Positions 1-10,110 are shown, counted from the first letter of the stretch. The stretch is 64,000 bases of DNA from Ornithinimicrobium sp. F0845 (GCF_023015765.1 NZ_JALKAL010000016.1:23647-87646), one strand, 5' to 3'. The notes: generated from the letters alone by a model not told the origin. Numbers and translations are program-made.

Positions 1-412
1 CCGCAGATTGCTCCACGGAAGGCTGCCCCGGCTTCATCGGGCCTGTCCCTCTGCCGGTCGTGATGGAAATTCGTTCGCCAACCTACCTCACTCGGCGAAG
101 AACGCCAAGGGCTGGCCCCCGGAAGCGTGTCGAAATCTGCAGGATCTGCGGCGCGGCGTTCTCTGCCCTGGACCGGGCGGGCTGTGCGAGTACCCCGTCC
201 GCGTGCTCGCCGAGCGCCCGGGCTGTGACACGGGCCGACCGTGTGGGGAACGTGCCACCGTGTGGAGAATGTGCCACTGTGTGGGATCTGACCCCTCTGG
301 AGGGTCAAAAGCCACACGCGGGAACATATGCCACACAGCGGAACGTGCCACGCGGGAACGCGCGACACGGGAGAGGCCGGGGGTCTCCTCGCACCGGGCG
401 GACGGTCCGGTG
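1..412. other. left-edge non-coding stretch
   Basis: I see no convincing gene here. Several short open frames exist on both strands but none has the third-position G/C bias of the neighbouring genes or a recognisable product. The right half (about 240-370) carries variations on GTGTGG...GTGCCAC and CCACACGCGGGAAC, including a compact hairpin annotated separately. The stretch lies beyond the 3' end of the minus-strand gene that stops at 413, so it may hold that gene's termination region. Confidence 0.5.
241..317. repeat. GTGTGG/GTGCCAC repeats with nested hairpin
   Basis: Two near-identical units, GTGTGGGGAACGTGCCACC at 241 and GTGTGGAGAATGTGCCACT at 260, are followed by a nested inverted repeat at 279-317: outer arms GTGTGG and CCACAC, inner arms TGACCC and GGGTCA around a 7-nt loop. 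Further GCCACAC and GTGCCACGCGGGAAC words follow to about 360. The pairing suggests an RNA hairpin or a degenerate intergenic repeat; its function is unknown. Confidence 0.5.
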
Positions 413-1102
413 TTAGAACCAAGTGCTGGCGACCGGGTGGCGCCGGGCGAAGTCCACGATCTCCTCGTGGGTCGGCTCGGGCACCCGCACCGACAGCAGG
501 TCGAAGCGCTGCCGTGACTCGGTGACCGCCCTGATCCGCTCCTGCTCGTCCCACGAGGCGACCACGATGACGGTCGGCCCCAGCGCGGTCTTGATCTGCG
601 GGGTGATCGCGCTCGCGGTGGGACTGATGACAGCCAGCAGGTGCCCCCGCCGCGACAGCGGGACGCCCCACGCCCAGGACGGCATCGACCGCGCGGCGTA
701 GGCGTCCAGCGTCCCCGGGGTGCTGAAGCGCTCCCGGGCCAGCGGAGTCAGAGCACGGCGGCGCTCACGGGCGCGGAGCACGTTGCGGGCACGGTCGTAG
801 GCCTCGTGGACCGCCACCTCCCGGGCCGTCGCGCGCGCGATCGCCGCGTGGGCCGCGTCAGGTCGGGCCACGACGAGGCGTGGGTCCGGGACGGCGTCGA
901 CCGGGGTTGGCTCGTCGGGGAAGGACTCCTCGGCGTGGGACTCTCCGGCCGGGGGCTCTCCGGCAGGGGGCTCTCCGGCGGGGGACTCGCCTGCAGGGGA
1001 CTCCTCGGCGGGGGACTCTCCGGCGGGGGACAGGGGCACAGGTGCACTGTGCCAGACCGCACCGACACTCCTGCACGACCGACACTCCTGCACGACCGAC
1101 AC
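413..1102 (-). CDS. hypothetical protein with Glu-Ser-Pro-Ala repeat linker
   Basis: A 229-residue open frame with strong third-position G/C bias, which supports real coding. Residues about 25-65 are a low-complexity linker built from SPAGE/SPAEE-type pentapeptides, encoded by 15-bp tandem DNA units. The C-terminal 160 residues look globular and end in a stretch resembling a small alpha/beta domain (VPLSRRGHLLAVISPTASAI, then TVIVVASWDEQ). I do not recognise a family. The first codon is uncertain: the GTG at 1102 lies inside a 17-bp tandem repeat, so the true start may be further in. It lies downstream of poxB on the same strand. Confidence 0.45.
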   Translation of the reverse strand: MSVVQECRSCRSVGAVWHSAPVPLSPAGESPAEESPAGESPAGEPPAGEPPAGESHAEESFPDEPTPVDAVPDPRLVVARPDAAHAAIARATAREVAVHEAYDRARNVLRARERRRALTPLARERFSTPGTLDAYAARSMPSWAWGVPLSRRGHLLAVISPTASAITPQIKTALGPTVIVVASWDEQERIRAVTESRQRFDLLSVRVPEPTHEEIVDFARRHPVASTWF

Positions 1103-1111
1103 TCCTGCATG
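1061..1111. repeat. 17-bp tandem repeat, three copies
   Basis: The unit ACCGACACTCCTGCACG occurs at 1061 and 1078, with a one-base variant ending ATG at 1095, followed by a decayed fourth copy. It lies between poxB and the minus-strand hypothetical gene and overlaps the annotated start of the latter. It could be a replication-slippage array; no hairpin function is obvious. Confidence 0.7.
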
Positions 1112-1167
1112 ACCGGTCCTGCTGCACCATCGGCAGCAGGCGTTGCGCGTCGACGAGACCGCCGACC

Positions 1168-2892
1168 TCAGAACAGCTGACGGAAGTTGGCGCGCGCCAG
1201 GTCGAGCAGCTCGTCGCCGCGGCCGGAGAACACTGTCTTGACGGCATACAGGGTGAAGCCCTTGACCTGCTCGGCCTTGATCGACGGCGGGATGGTGAGC
1301 TCCTCGCGCTCGGTCACGACGTCGAGAAGGGCCGGGCCGTCGTGTGCCAGGATCTCGCGCACGGCCTCCGGCAGGTCCTTCGACCGCTCGACCCGGACGC
1401 CCTTGATGCCCAGGGCGTTGGCCACCCCGGCCAGGTCCGGGTTCTCCAGGTCGGTGGCGTAGTTGACGAACCCGGCGGCCTTCATCTCCAGCTCGACGAA
1501 GTTGAGGGAGGAGTTGTTCAGCACGACGATCTTCACCGGCAGGTTGTTCTGGGTGAGCGTGAGCAGCTCCCCGAGCATCATGGTGAGGCCACCGTCCCCG
1601 GAGAGGGTGACGACCTGCCTGTCCGGGTATGCCGACTGGGCGCCGACCGCGTGGGGCACGGCGTTGGCCATGCTGCCGTGGATGAAGGAGCCGATGATCC
1701 GGCGACCACCGCCGCTGGTCAGGTACCGCGCGGCATAGACCACCGGCGACCCGACATCGGGGATGAACACTGCGTCCGGTGAGGCGTACTCGTCCACCAG
1801 CCTCGCGACATACTGCGGGTGGATGGGGCGCCCCCGTCGGCTGGGGGTCGCCAGGTCGTCCAGCTTCTCGCGGGTCTTGCGGTAGTGCTTGAGCGAGTCC
1901 TGCAGGTGACGGCGCTTCTTCTTGCGCTGCACCATCGGCGCCAGCGCGCGGACAGTGTCGCCCACGTCGCCCACCAGGCCGAGGTCGAGGGGCACCCGGC
2001 GGCCAAGCTGCTCGCCCCGCAGGTCGACCTGCACGATCTTGGCCTGCCGGGGAAAGAACTGCTGGTAGGGGAAGTCGGTGCCCAGCATCAGCAGCACGTC
2101 GCTGTCCATCATCGCCCGGTAGCCGGAGGCGAAGCCGAGCAGGCCGGTCATGCCGACGTCGAAGGGATTGTCGTGCTCGATGAACTGCTTGCCGCGCAGG
2201 GCGTGGACGATCGGCGCACCGAGCAGGTCGGCCAGCTCGACCACCTCGTCGTGCGCCCCCTCGACGCCGGCGCCGGCCAGGATGGTGACGCGGTCGCCGC
2301 CGTTGAGCAGCTCTGCCGCGGCCCGGAGCTCGTCGTCGGCCGGCACCACCGTCGGCCTGGCCCGGGGGATGACGGTGACCCTGTCGTCCTCGAGCTGCTG
2401 CAGCGCGACGTCACCGGGGATCACGACGACCGCGACGCCACGCTTCTCGATGGCGTTGCGCATCGCGATCTCCATCACCCGCGGCATCTGCGAGGGGTGG
2501 GCGACCAGTTCGGCATAGACGCTGCACTCGGAGAAGAGGTGCTGGGGGTGGGTCTCCTGGAAGTAGCCGCTGCCGATCTCGTTGCTGGGGATCTGTGCGG
2601 CGATCGCGAGCACCGGCACCCGGTTGCGGTTGGCGTCGAAGAGACCGTTGATCAGGTGCAGGTTGCCCGGCCCGCAGCTGCCCACGCAGACGGCGAGATC
2701 TCCCGTGAGCTCGGCGTCCGCGGCTGCGGCGAAGGCGGCACCCTCCTCGTGGCGGACGTGGACCCAACGCATCGTGCCGTCGGCTCGCATGGCGTCGGTG
2801 AACCCGTTGAGCGAGTCTCCGGAGATGCCGTAGACGCGACGAACGCCGTTGGCGACGAGCTGGGCGACCATGTTCTCGGCGATGGTGGGCAC
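1168..2892 (-). CDS. poxB: pyruvate dehydrogenase (quinone), PoxB-type ThDP enzyme
   Basis: Predicted to oxidise pyruvate to acetate and CO2 and pass electrons to the quinone pool at the membrane. The 574-residue length matches PoxB. The N-terminal ThDP-binding domain shows the catalytic Glu in VRHEEGAAFAA (E50). A central FAD/nucleotide-fold domain follows, then a C-terminal ThDP domain with the GDGGLTMMLGELLTL...NN motif that binds diphosphate and Mg. The GTG start at 2892 is chosen because GGAGG sits 6 nt upstream and the protein then begins VPTIAENMVAQL as expected. The frame stays open upstream across glnA, but that is a shadow. The gene is the next one downstream of glnA, beyond its terminator. 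A related acetolactate-synthase-like activity is less likely given the whole-length match. Confidence 0.9.
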   Translation of the reverse strand: MPTIAENMVAQLVANGVRRVYGISGDSLNGFTDAMRADGTMRWVHVRHEEGAAFAAAADAELTGDLAVCVGSCGPGNLHLINGLFDANRNRVPVLAIAAQIPSNEIGSGYFQETHPQHLFSECSVYAELVAHPSQMPRVMEIAMRNAIEKRGVAVVVIPGDVALQQLEDDRVTVIPRARPTVVPADDELRAAAELLNGGDRVTILAGAGVEGAHDEVVELADLLGAPIVHALRGKQFIEHDNPFDVGMTGLLGFASGYRAMMDSDVLLMLGTDFPYQQFFPRQAKIVQVDLRGEQLGRRVPLDLGLVGDVGDTVRALAPMVQRKKKRRHLQDSLKHYRKTREKLDDLATPSRRGRPIHPQYVARLVDEYASPDAVFIPDVGSPVVYAARYLTSGGGRRIIGSFIHGSMANAVPHAVGAQSAYPDRQVVTLSGDGGLTMMLGELLTLTQNNLPVKIVVLNNSSLNFVELEMKAAGFVNYATDLENPDLAGVANALGIKGVRVERSKDLPEAVREILAHDGPALLDVVTEREELTIPPSIKAEQVKGFTLYAVKTVFSGRGDELLDLARANFRQLF

Positions 2893-3023
2893 TGCGACCT
2901 CCGGGGGACTAGGGGCTGCCTCCCCCGACGCTAGCCCCTGGCGTGACTTCCTGCAGCCGGCTGACGTGGTCCCGGTCGCGGCGCCCCCTGCGGGCTGCGG
3001 CGACGCCCTGACGCCTCGCCGGC

Positions 3024-3070
3024 ACAACACGAGGGCCGGAGTGCATCGCGCACTCCGGTCCTCGCGTTGT
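3024..3070 (-). terminator. hairpin terminator of glnA
   Basis: An inverted repeat pairs ACAACACGAGG-GCCGGAGTGC with GCACTCCGG-TCCTCGCGTTGT around ATCGC. This gives about 20 paired bases with a few mismatches. It lies just after the glnA stop codon at 3078 and before poxB. There is no T-run, as is usual in high-GC Actinobacteria. Confidence 0.85.
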
Positions 3071-3077
3071 CTGCCGA

Positions 3078-4502
<1,425 letters not shown>

Positions 4503-4564
4503 CCATCCTCCTGGTAGCCGCGCGGGGTCCGGTGCCCGCTTGCGGCCGAGGATATGGGGGGCCC

Positions 4565-4611
4565 GTTTCCTGACCGTGACCCACATGTTTCGCCCGTGTT
4601 TCGCGGGTTAC
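4565..4611 (-). promoter_or_regulatory. GlnR-like operator array upstream of glnA
   Basis: Read on the minus strand the stretch contains GTAAC-n4-GAAAC-n6-GAAAC-n6-GTCAC-n6-GAAAC. Plus-strand positions are GTTAC 4607-4611, GTTTC 4598-4602, GTTTC 4587-4591, GTGAC 4576-4580 and GTTTC 4565-4569. GlnR of Streptomyces and Mycobacterium binds GTNAC/GAAAC half-sites spaced by 6 nt. A -10-like TATCCT for glnA lies at about 4552-4557, close to the array. The array also overlaps the likely promoter of the divergent RDD gene. Confidence 0.75.
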
Positions 4612-4620
4612 CCTGCTGGG

Positions 4621-5055
4621 GTGACCGACACAGCCTATCCGGGTGCCGCCCTGGGCCTCACGGAGCGCGGGCCGGGTTCCGCGGCCACCTTCCCGCGCCG
4701 CCTTGTCGCGATCCTCATCGACTGGCTCGCCTGCACCTTCATCGCCCTGGCCATCCTCGGGGTGCCCTGGGGTGGACTCTCCGGCACCGCCTCCCTGCTC
4801 CCGCTGGGCCTGTTCGCCCTGGAGAACCTGTTGCTGGTCGGGACCGGCGGCTACACCCTGGGCCACGGCATCCTGGGTCTGCGGGTGCATCACCTTGGTG
4901 CGCTCCAGGCAGGCCGACCGAGTATGCCGGGACCCAAGGCGGCCCTGATCCGCACCGTCCTCCTGTGTCTGGTGATCCCCGCCTTCATCATCGACCGGCA
5001 CGGCCGTGGGCTCCACGACCGTGCCGCCGGCACCGTCATCCTGCGCAGCAGGTAG
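4621..5055 (+). CDS. RDD family membrane protein
   Basis: A small integral membrane protein of 144 residues with three to four hydrophobic segments (about 28-48, 54-76 and 107-121). The FPRRLVAILIDWLAC start and the TLGHGILGLRV segment match the RDD family, whose role is unclear (transport or membrane homeostasis has been proposed). The GTG at 4621 is chosen because a TACCCT -10-like box lies exactly 6 nt upstream, which suggests a leaderless transcript; there is no Shine-Dalgarno. It is divergent from glnA and shares its control region. The RDD-glnA pairing is conserved in Actinobacteria. Confidence 0.85.
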   Translation: MTDTAYPGAALGLTERGPGSAATFPRRLVAILIDWLACTFIALAILGVPWGGLSGTASLLPLGLFALENLLLVGTGGYTLGHGILGLRVHHLGALQAGRPSMPGPKAALIRTVLLCLVIPAFIIDRHGRGLHDRAAGTVILRSR

Positions 5056-5064
5056 CAGCCAGGC

Positions 5065-5832
5065 CTATCCCGCGGCCCCAGCCGGGACCGGTTCCGACAG
5101 AGGCACGTCGGCCTCGGCCGCCGTCATCCAGTGCGCGAGCGAGGAGCGCAGCACCGCCAGAGCCAGGGCGCCGAAGACCACGGCATACAGGACACCGGAG
5201 GCGTAGCCCGCCCACTCCGACAGGCCGCTGCCGACGAATTCGAGGACCACCCAGAAGATCATGGCGGGGCCGACCCAGCGCGGGCCCAGGCCGCCGCGCC
5301 ACACCGCCACGCCGAGCAGGATGAAACCGAGCACGGTGCCCAGCAGGCCGGCGGCCATGAACGGGATCGCCAGGCCCTGTTCGGTCCGCTCGAGGACGGC
5401 GACGTGCGTGTCGATGGCTCCCAGGTCCTGGGCCATCAGCAGCATCACGACGTTCACGCCGCCGTAGACGGCGTGCCCGAAGGCGCCGAGCAGCGCCAGG
5501 GTGCCGCCCAGCACGGCCAGGACCGGGACCCGGTTCCGCAGCAGGTGGGCCAGCCCGACCAGGCCGACCGCCATGAAGAGCTGAGAGGACGCGAAGCCCA
5601 GGGCCGAGATCGTGGCCGTGCTTCCGGCGGCGGCGATGGCCTGCAGCGACTCGGCGAGGCCTCCTGAGAAGTCGGGCATGAGCAGAATGCTGACCACGGT
5701 GAGGGCGGTGCCCACGACCAGCGAGGCCGCTACCGTGGCACGGGCGAACCGGGCCGGTCGGGTGCGGCGGGAAGCGGCGGTTGTCCCAGGTGCTGGGGTT
5801 CGTGTGTCTGCGGTCTGGGGCGAGGTCTGCAT
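5065..5832 (-). CDS. hypothetical polytopic membrane protein
   Basis: A 255-residue protein with a charged N-terminus and about six hydrophobic helices (roughly 27-48, 66-90, 97-122, 150-175, 185-205 and 210-235). I do not recognise a catalytic motif; the layout resembles DUF4386-like membrane proteins but I cannot confirm that. The ATG at 5832 has AAGGAGA 5 nt upstream; a longer frame to 5904 lacks a ribosome-binding site. It is divergent from the adjacent histidine kinase gene, so it is a plausible target of that two-component system. Confidence 0.7.
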   Translation of the reverse strand: MQTSPQTADTRTPAPGTTAASRRTRPARFARATVAASLVVGTALTVVSILLMPDFSGGLAESLQAIAAAGSTATISALGFASSQLFMAVGLVGLAHLLRNRVPVLAVLGGTLALLGAFGHAVYGGVNVVMLLMAQDLGAIDTHVAVLERTEQGLAIPFMAAGLLGTVLGFILLGVAVWRGGLGPRWVGPAMIFWVVLEFVGSGLSEWAGYASGVLYAVVFGALALAVLRSSLAHWMTAAEADVPLSEPVPAGAAG

Positions 5833-6056
5833 GGTGTCTCCTTGGGTCCGGGTCGACCCTGCTGGTCGGCCTCGACCCGAACGTAGGAGTGCCTCTGGTC
5901 GCACCGGATCCGCCTCCGGGTGCGAGTGCGGTCACCTCCGGACCGACGAGCAGGAGACGTCGACGCGACCCCGGGGGAACGACCTACTCCCGGGGTTGTC
6001 CGAAGATCAACCTCAGGGTGACGACAGCGGTGCGTCGCCGGCCCTAGATTGTGATC

Positions 6057-7217
6057 GTGCAGCGGCTCAGCAGAGGACAGTGGGCGGTCGACATCACGGT
6101 CGCCGTGCTGCTCGCCGGCGTCGCGCTCGCGGAGATCTGGGTGCCCTTCGAGTCTGTCCAGGGCGACGGGTCCAACCTGGTCAGCAGCGTCGGTGTCGTG
6201 CTCTTCGCCGCTGCGATCGCGCTGCGCCGTGCGCGTCCCTGGTGGGCGCTGGCCGGACTCCTCGTCTGGCCGGTCCTGGGCACCGTCAACGGCGCCGACC
6301 ACATGCACCTGCTGTTCTTCGGGCAGCTCGTGCCGCTGCTCATCCTCGGGTTCACGATCGCCCGGCACGGCACCGGGCGCTACCTGTGGGTCGGCACCAT
6401 CGCGGTCGTGGTCTTCCTCACGGTCGCGGACCTCTTCGTGCCCCTCCTGCAGGAGCCCAGCGAGATCCTGTTCCACTGGGCGTTCGTCGCCCTGGTCTGG
6501 CTCACCGGGCGCGGCCTGCGGGTCTCCTCGGACCGCGCCGCCGCCGAGGCGGTCCGGGCGCACCAGGCCGAGACCGAGGCGCGCACCCAGGCGCTGACCG
6601 CCGTCGCCGAGGAGCGGGCCCGCATCGCGCGCGAGCTGCACGACGTCGTCGCGCACTCCGTCGGAGTCATCGTGGTGCAGGCTGGTGCCGCTGAGCAGCT
6701 GGTCGAGGACGACCCCGACTTCGTCCGGCAGGCGCTGGGCACCATCCGGCGGACGGGCTCGGACGCGCTGGTCGAGATGCGCCGCGTGGTGGCGATGCTG
6801 CGTGAGCCCGAGTCGGGCGGGGAGCTCGCCCCGCAACCGGGCACGCACTCGCTGCCCGAGCTGGTGGACGCCGCCCGGGCCGCAGGCCTGGAGGTCGACC
6901 TCCGGGTGACCGGGGAGCGAGCGCAGCTGCCGGCGGGGCTCGACCTCACGGCCTACCGGATCGTGCAGGAGGCGCTGACCAACGTGCGCCGCCACTCCCG
7001 GGCCACCCGTGCGGACGTCGCGATGCTCTACGGGTCCGACGCGCTGGAGATCACGGTCCGCGACGAGGGGCCGGAGCGCGAGGAGAGGTCCGCCGGCGCC
7101 GGGCACGGCCTGGTCGGCATGCGCGAGCGGGCAGCCCTGTTCGGCGGGCACGTCGAGACGACCACGGGCGAGCCGGGGTTCACCGTCCGCGCGGTGCTGC
7201 CGCTGGAGCCAGTATGA
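6057..7217 (+). CDS. NarL-family sensor histidine kinase
   Basis: Inner-membrane sensor of 386 residues. The N-terminal half has four to five membrane helices with almost no extracellular loop. A dimerisation/phosphoacceptor segment (HisKA_3) follows, with His195 in RIARELHDVVAHS, and a C-terminal HATPase domain ends with the GHGLVGMRERAALFGG motif. It should autophosphorylate and pass phosphate to the next gene's product. The GTG at 6057 is preferred over the GTG at 6051 because a TAGATT -10 box ends 6 nt before it (leaderless). The stop overlaps the response-regulator start by 4 nt. The stimulus is unknown. Confidence 0.9.
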   Translation: MQRLSRGQWAVDITVAVLLAGVALAEIWVPFESVQGDGSNLVSSVGVVLFAAAIALRRARPWWALAGLLVWPVLGTVNGADHMHLLFFGQLVPLLILGFTIARHGTGRYLWVGTIAVVVFLTVADLFVPLLQEPSEILFHWAFVALVWLTGRGLRVSSDRAAAEAVRAHQAETEARTQALTAVAEERARIARELHDVVAHSVGVIVVQAGAAEQLVEDDPDFVRQALGTIRRTGSDALVEMRRVVAMLREPESGGELAPQPGTHSLPELVDAARAAGLEVDLRVTGERAQLPAGLDLTAYRIVQEALTNVRRHSRATRADVAMLYGSDALEITVRDEGPEREERSAGAGHGLVGMRERAALFGGHVETTTGEPGFTVRAVLPLEPV

Positions 7218-7897
7218 CGTCGCGCACCGACGGCGGTCAGGTCACTTCGGTCGTCGTCGTGGACGACCAGGAACTGGTGCGGATGGGGTTCCGGCTGATC
7301 CTTGAGCGTGCCGGGCTGGACGTGGTGGGGGAGGCCGGGGACGGGCTCGAGGCCGTCGAGGTGGTCCGGGACCTGCGGCCGGACGTCGTGCTGATGGACA
7401 TCCGGATGCCCCGGCTCGACGGGGTGGAGGCGACCCGGCGGATCATGGAGCTGGTGGGCTCCAGGCCGCGGGTGCTGGTGCTGACCACCTTCGACCTCGA
7501 CGAGTACGTCTACCAGGCCGTTCGTGCCGGCGCCTCCGGCTTCCTGCTCAAGGACGTCACCCCGGAGGACCTGGTGCACGCCGTGCGGGTCGTCGCCCGG
7601 GGCGAGTCGATGCTGGCGCCCGCGCTGATCGCCCGGCTGCTCGAGCAGTTCACGACCAGGCCGCGGGCGGGGGAGCTGCCGCCCGAGCTGGCCCAGCTGT
7701 CCGAGCGCGAGACCGAGGTGGCTCGGCTGGTCGCCCAGGGGCTGTCCAACGCCGAGATCGGGCAGCGGCTGTTCCTCAGCGAGGCCACGGTGAAGACCTA
7801 CGTGTCGCGGCTGCTCACCAAGTTGCAGCTGCGGGACCGGGTGCAGGTCGCGGTGCTGGCCTTCCGGACCGGCCTGGTGCAGGTGGGCGAGGACTGA
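7214..7897 (+). CDS. NarL/FixJ-family response regulator
   Basis: A DNA-binding response regulator of 227 residues. The receiver domain (about 11-128) has the acidic pair D17/D18, phosphoacceptor D62 in VVLMDIRMP, Thr in LTTFD and Lys in LLKDVTPED. The LuxR-type helix-turn-helix (about 155-215) shows LSERETEVARLVAQGLSNAEIG and the recognition segment SEATVKTYVSRLLTKL. It overlaps the kinase gene as ATGA, so translation is coupled. All phosphorelay residues are intact. Confidence 0.95.
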   Translation: MTSRTDGGQVTSVVVVDDQELVRMGFRLILERAGLDVVGEAGDGLEAVEVVRDLRPDVVLMDIRMPRLDGVEATRRIMELVGSRPRVLVLTTFDLDEYVYQAVRAGASGFLLKDVTPEDLVHAVRVVARGESMLAPALIARLLEQFTTRPRAGELPPELAQLSERETEVARLVAQGLSNAEIGQRLFLSEATVKTYVSRLLTKLQLRDRVQVAVLAFRTGLVQVGED

Positions 7898-8006
7898 CGG
7901 CCGGGGTGTCGGCGGCGGTCGGTGAAGGCCCCGGTCCAGCAGCGGGTGGAGCAAGCGCCTGGTGGGGACGTGACACTGGTGCGCCCTGTGCACCAGGCTG
8001 GGGGAT

Positions 8007-8081
8007 GGTGCGTGTCTGACACCAATCACAGGTGACGGTGCGTGTCGTGCACCAGCCTAAGGATGGTGCGTGTCCGACACC
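8007..8081. repeat. cluster of three 17-bp imperfect palindromes
   Basis: GGTGCGTGTCTGACACC (8007-8023), GGTGCGTGTCGTGCACC (8037-8053) and GGTGCGTGTCCGACACC (8065-8081) are spaced by 28-30 bp, with flanking GGAT or TGAC. Upstream at 7969-7989 CTGGTGC and GCACCAG form another hairpin. The cluster fills the gap between the convergent response-regulator and DUF4191 genes. It may act as a terminator zone or be a repeated protein-binding site; neither can be decided here. Confidence 0.6.
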
Positions 8082-8157
8082 GATGTCACGTCTACGAGCA
8101 AGCCTCCAGCGCTCGAGGCGGACCTGGGTCCCGCAGGTGTGTGGATCAGGTCGCGGC

Positions 8158-8943
8158 TCAGCGGCCGCGCAGGGCGCGCCGGTCCATCCGGGCCTTGCGC
8201 GGGTCGACGCCCGCGGGCAGCGGCGGCTTGGCGGTCGCGCCGATCGCCTTGAGGCGCTTGTGCACGACGAGCGCCTCCTCCTTGGTGATGTTCTTGTCCA
8301 GCTTCTTCATGGACTTGACCACCTTGGAGAGGGGGATTTCGCCCTCCTCGCGCCCGATCCGCAGGATGTGCACGGGCACCTCGTCGCCGACGACGCGGCC
8401 AACCTTGCGGCGCTCGTTCTCGACCAGCCGCTTGGCCCCGGCCTTGGGGCCCTCGGAGAGCAGCACGACACCGGGACGGCCGACGGCGCGGAACACCATG
8501 GCCGCGTTGTGCAGGTCGCGCATGCCGCGCACCTTGCCGCTCGCCTCCGCCGCGACCGGCTCCTGGTCGTAGAACCACCCGCGGCGCAGCGTGCCCATCA
8601 CGGCGGAGGTCGCGCCCGGCTGGCCCTCGATCTGGCTGAAGGCTGCCTGTTCGGCCTTGCGGGCCAGGACGACCATCGCCGCCAGCAGCGCCAGCGGGAG
8701 GCCGATGATCAGGCAGTAGATCACCATGTTGAGCCACAGGCCGACCAGCAGGGCGAGCAGCAGCACGGCCAGCCCGGCCAGCAGCATCCACCAGATGGCA
8801 GTTGGGTCCTGCTTGCGGGTCATCTTCCAGACCTGCTTGAACTGCTGCCACCTCCCGGGGTTGTTCGGGTCCCTGGGCTTCTTGCTCTTGCGCCCGAACC
8901 GCCGCTTGCGCGTGGGCTCGGTCGAGTCGTTCGTGGTGGCCAT
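8158..8943 (-). CDS. DUF4191 family membrane protein
   Basis: A 261-residue protein of the actinobacterial DUF4191 family, which usually sits immediately downstream of lipA. The N-terminal 30 residues are very basic. Two closely spaced transmembrane helices lie at about 49-68 and 73-95, and the remaining C-terminal part is cytoplasmic, containing FYDQEPVAAEASGKVRGMRDLHNAAMV-type sequence broken by conserved Gly and Pro. Function is unknown. The ATG at 8943 lies 5 nt after the lipA stop, so the two are co-transcribed. Confidence 0.88.
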   Translation of the reverse strand: MATTNDSTEPTRKRRFGRKSKKPRDPNNPGRWQQFKQVWKMTRKQDPTAIWWMLLAGLAVLLLALLVGLWLNMVIYCLIIGLPLALLAAMVVLARKAEQAAFSQIEGQPGATSAVMGTLRRGWFYDQEPVAAEASGKVRGMRDLHNAAMVFRAVGRPGVVLLSEGPKAGAKRLVENERRKVGRVVGDEVPVHILRIGREEGEIPLSKVVKSMKKLDKNITKEEALVVHKRLKAIGATAKPPLPAGVDPRKARMDRRALRGR

Positions 8944-8948
8944 AGGTA

Positions 8949-9974
8949 TCAGGATACGTTGGCGGTGACCCTGGACAGCAGCGAGGAAGCCTCCTGCCGT
9001 GCCGGGTCGTTGGCGGCCTCTTCCAGCTGTGACAGGTGCTCGGGGATCGGACGACCCCACTTGGTCATGGCCTGCACCCACAGGCGCCCCGCGCGGTAGG
9101 AACTGCGCACCAGCGGTCCGGCCATGACGCCCTTGAAACCGATCTCCTCGGCAAGGTCCGACCAGTGCACGAACTCCTCGGGCTTGACCCACCGGTCGAT
9201 GGGGTGGTGCAGCTTGGAGGGGCGCAGATACTGCGTGATCGTCAGGATGTCGCACCCGGCGTCGTGCAGGTCCCGGATCGCGGACTCGATCTCGTGGTCC
9301 TCCTCGCCCATGCCCAGGATCAGGTTGGACTTGGTGACCAGGTCGGCCTCGCGCGCCATGGTCAGCACCCGCAGCGACTTCTCGTAGGTGAAGGCGGGGC
9401 GGATCCGCTTGAAGATGCGCGGGACGGTCTCCAGGTTGTGCGCGAACACCTCGGGCCGGGCGTCGAAGACCTGGCTGACCAGCTCGGGGACGGCACCGAA
9501 GTCGGGCGGCAGGATCTCCACGCCCGTGTTGGGGTTGAGCAGGTGGATCTGACGGATCGTCTCGGCATACAGGCTGGCGGCGCCGTCGGGCTGGTCGTCG
9601 CGGGCCACACCGGTCACGGTGGAGTAGCGCAGGCCCATCTGGCGCACCGACTCGGCCACGCGGCGCGGCTCGTCCAGGTCCATGGCCCGCGGCTTGCCGG
9701 TGGCGATATCGCAGAAGTCGCAGCGCCGGGTGCAGATGTCGCCGCCGATGAGGAAGGTCGCCTCGCGGTCCTCCCAGCACTCGAAGATGTTGGGGCAGCC
9801 GGCCTCCTGGCACACCGTGTGCAGGCCCCCGGACTTCACCATGCTGTGGAGCTCCTGGTACTCCGGCCCCATCTTGGCGGTCGTGCGGATCCACTCGGGC
9901 TTGCGCTCGATGGGGGTCTCCGCGTTGCGGGCCTCGACTCGCAGCAGGCGACGACCCTCGGGTGCGACAGTCAC
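8949..9974 (-). CDS. lipA: lipoyl synthase
   Basis: Radical-SAM enzyme inserting two sulfurs into octanoyl groups on E2 and H proteins. At 341 residues it is complete. The auxiliary cluster cysteines are C55, C60 and C66 ([12 protein letters not shown]), the radical-SAM cysteines are C81, C85 and C88 (CTRRCDFC), and the C-terminal VRSSYRAG supplies the serine ligand to the auxiliary cluster. The GTG start at 9974 has AAGGAAG upstream. In many Actinobacteria lipB directly precedes lipA; here about 4.6 kb of other genes separate them. Confidence 0.97.
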   Translation of the reverse strand: MTVAPEGRRLLRVEARNAETPIERKPEWIRTTAKMGPEYQELHSMVKSGGLHTVCQEAGCPNIFECWEDREATFLIGGDICTRRCDFCDIATGKPRAMDLDEPRRVAESVRQMGLRYSTVTGVARDDQPDGAASLYAETIRQIHLLNPNTGVEILPPDFGAVPELVSQVFDARPEVFAHNLETVPRIFKRIRPAFTYEKSLRVLTMAREADLVTKSNLILGMGEEDHEIESAIRDLHDAGCDILTITQYLRPSKLHHPIDRWVKPEEFVHWSDLAEEIGFKGVMAGPLVRSSYRAGRLWVQAMTKWGRPIPEHLSQLEEAANDPARQEASSLLSRVTANVS

Positions 9975-10075
9975 ATTCCACTTCCTTGCAGATGGCGGCG
10001 GTCCCCGTCAGCCTAACCGCGCACCCGTCGCAGAGCAGGGTCGACCCCACTTTCGGGCCCCTGGCGGAAGGGCAC

Positions 10076-10104
10076 TTGTTATAGAGCAACTATAACTATA
10101 TGAT
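10076..10104 (+). promoter_or_regulatory. promoter with operator palindrome in the spacer
   Basis: TTGTTA (10076-10081) and TATGAT (10099-10104) are separated by exactly 17 bp, and the GTG start codon of the GntR gene begins 7 nt after the -10 box, so the mRNA is probably leaderless. The palindrome TTATAG-N5-CTATAA (10079-10095) overlaps the -35 end and fills most of the spacer. That position fits autorepression by the YtrA-type regulator it precedes. Confidence 0.8.
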
Positions 10105-10110
10105 CGGGTT

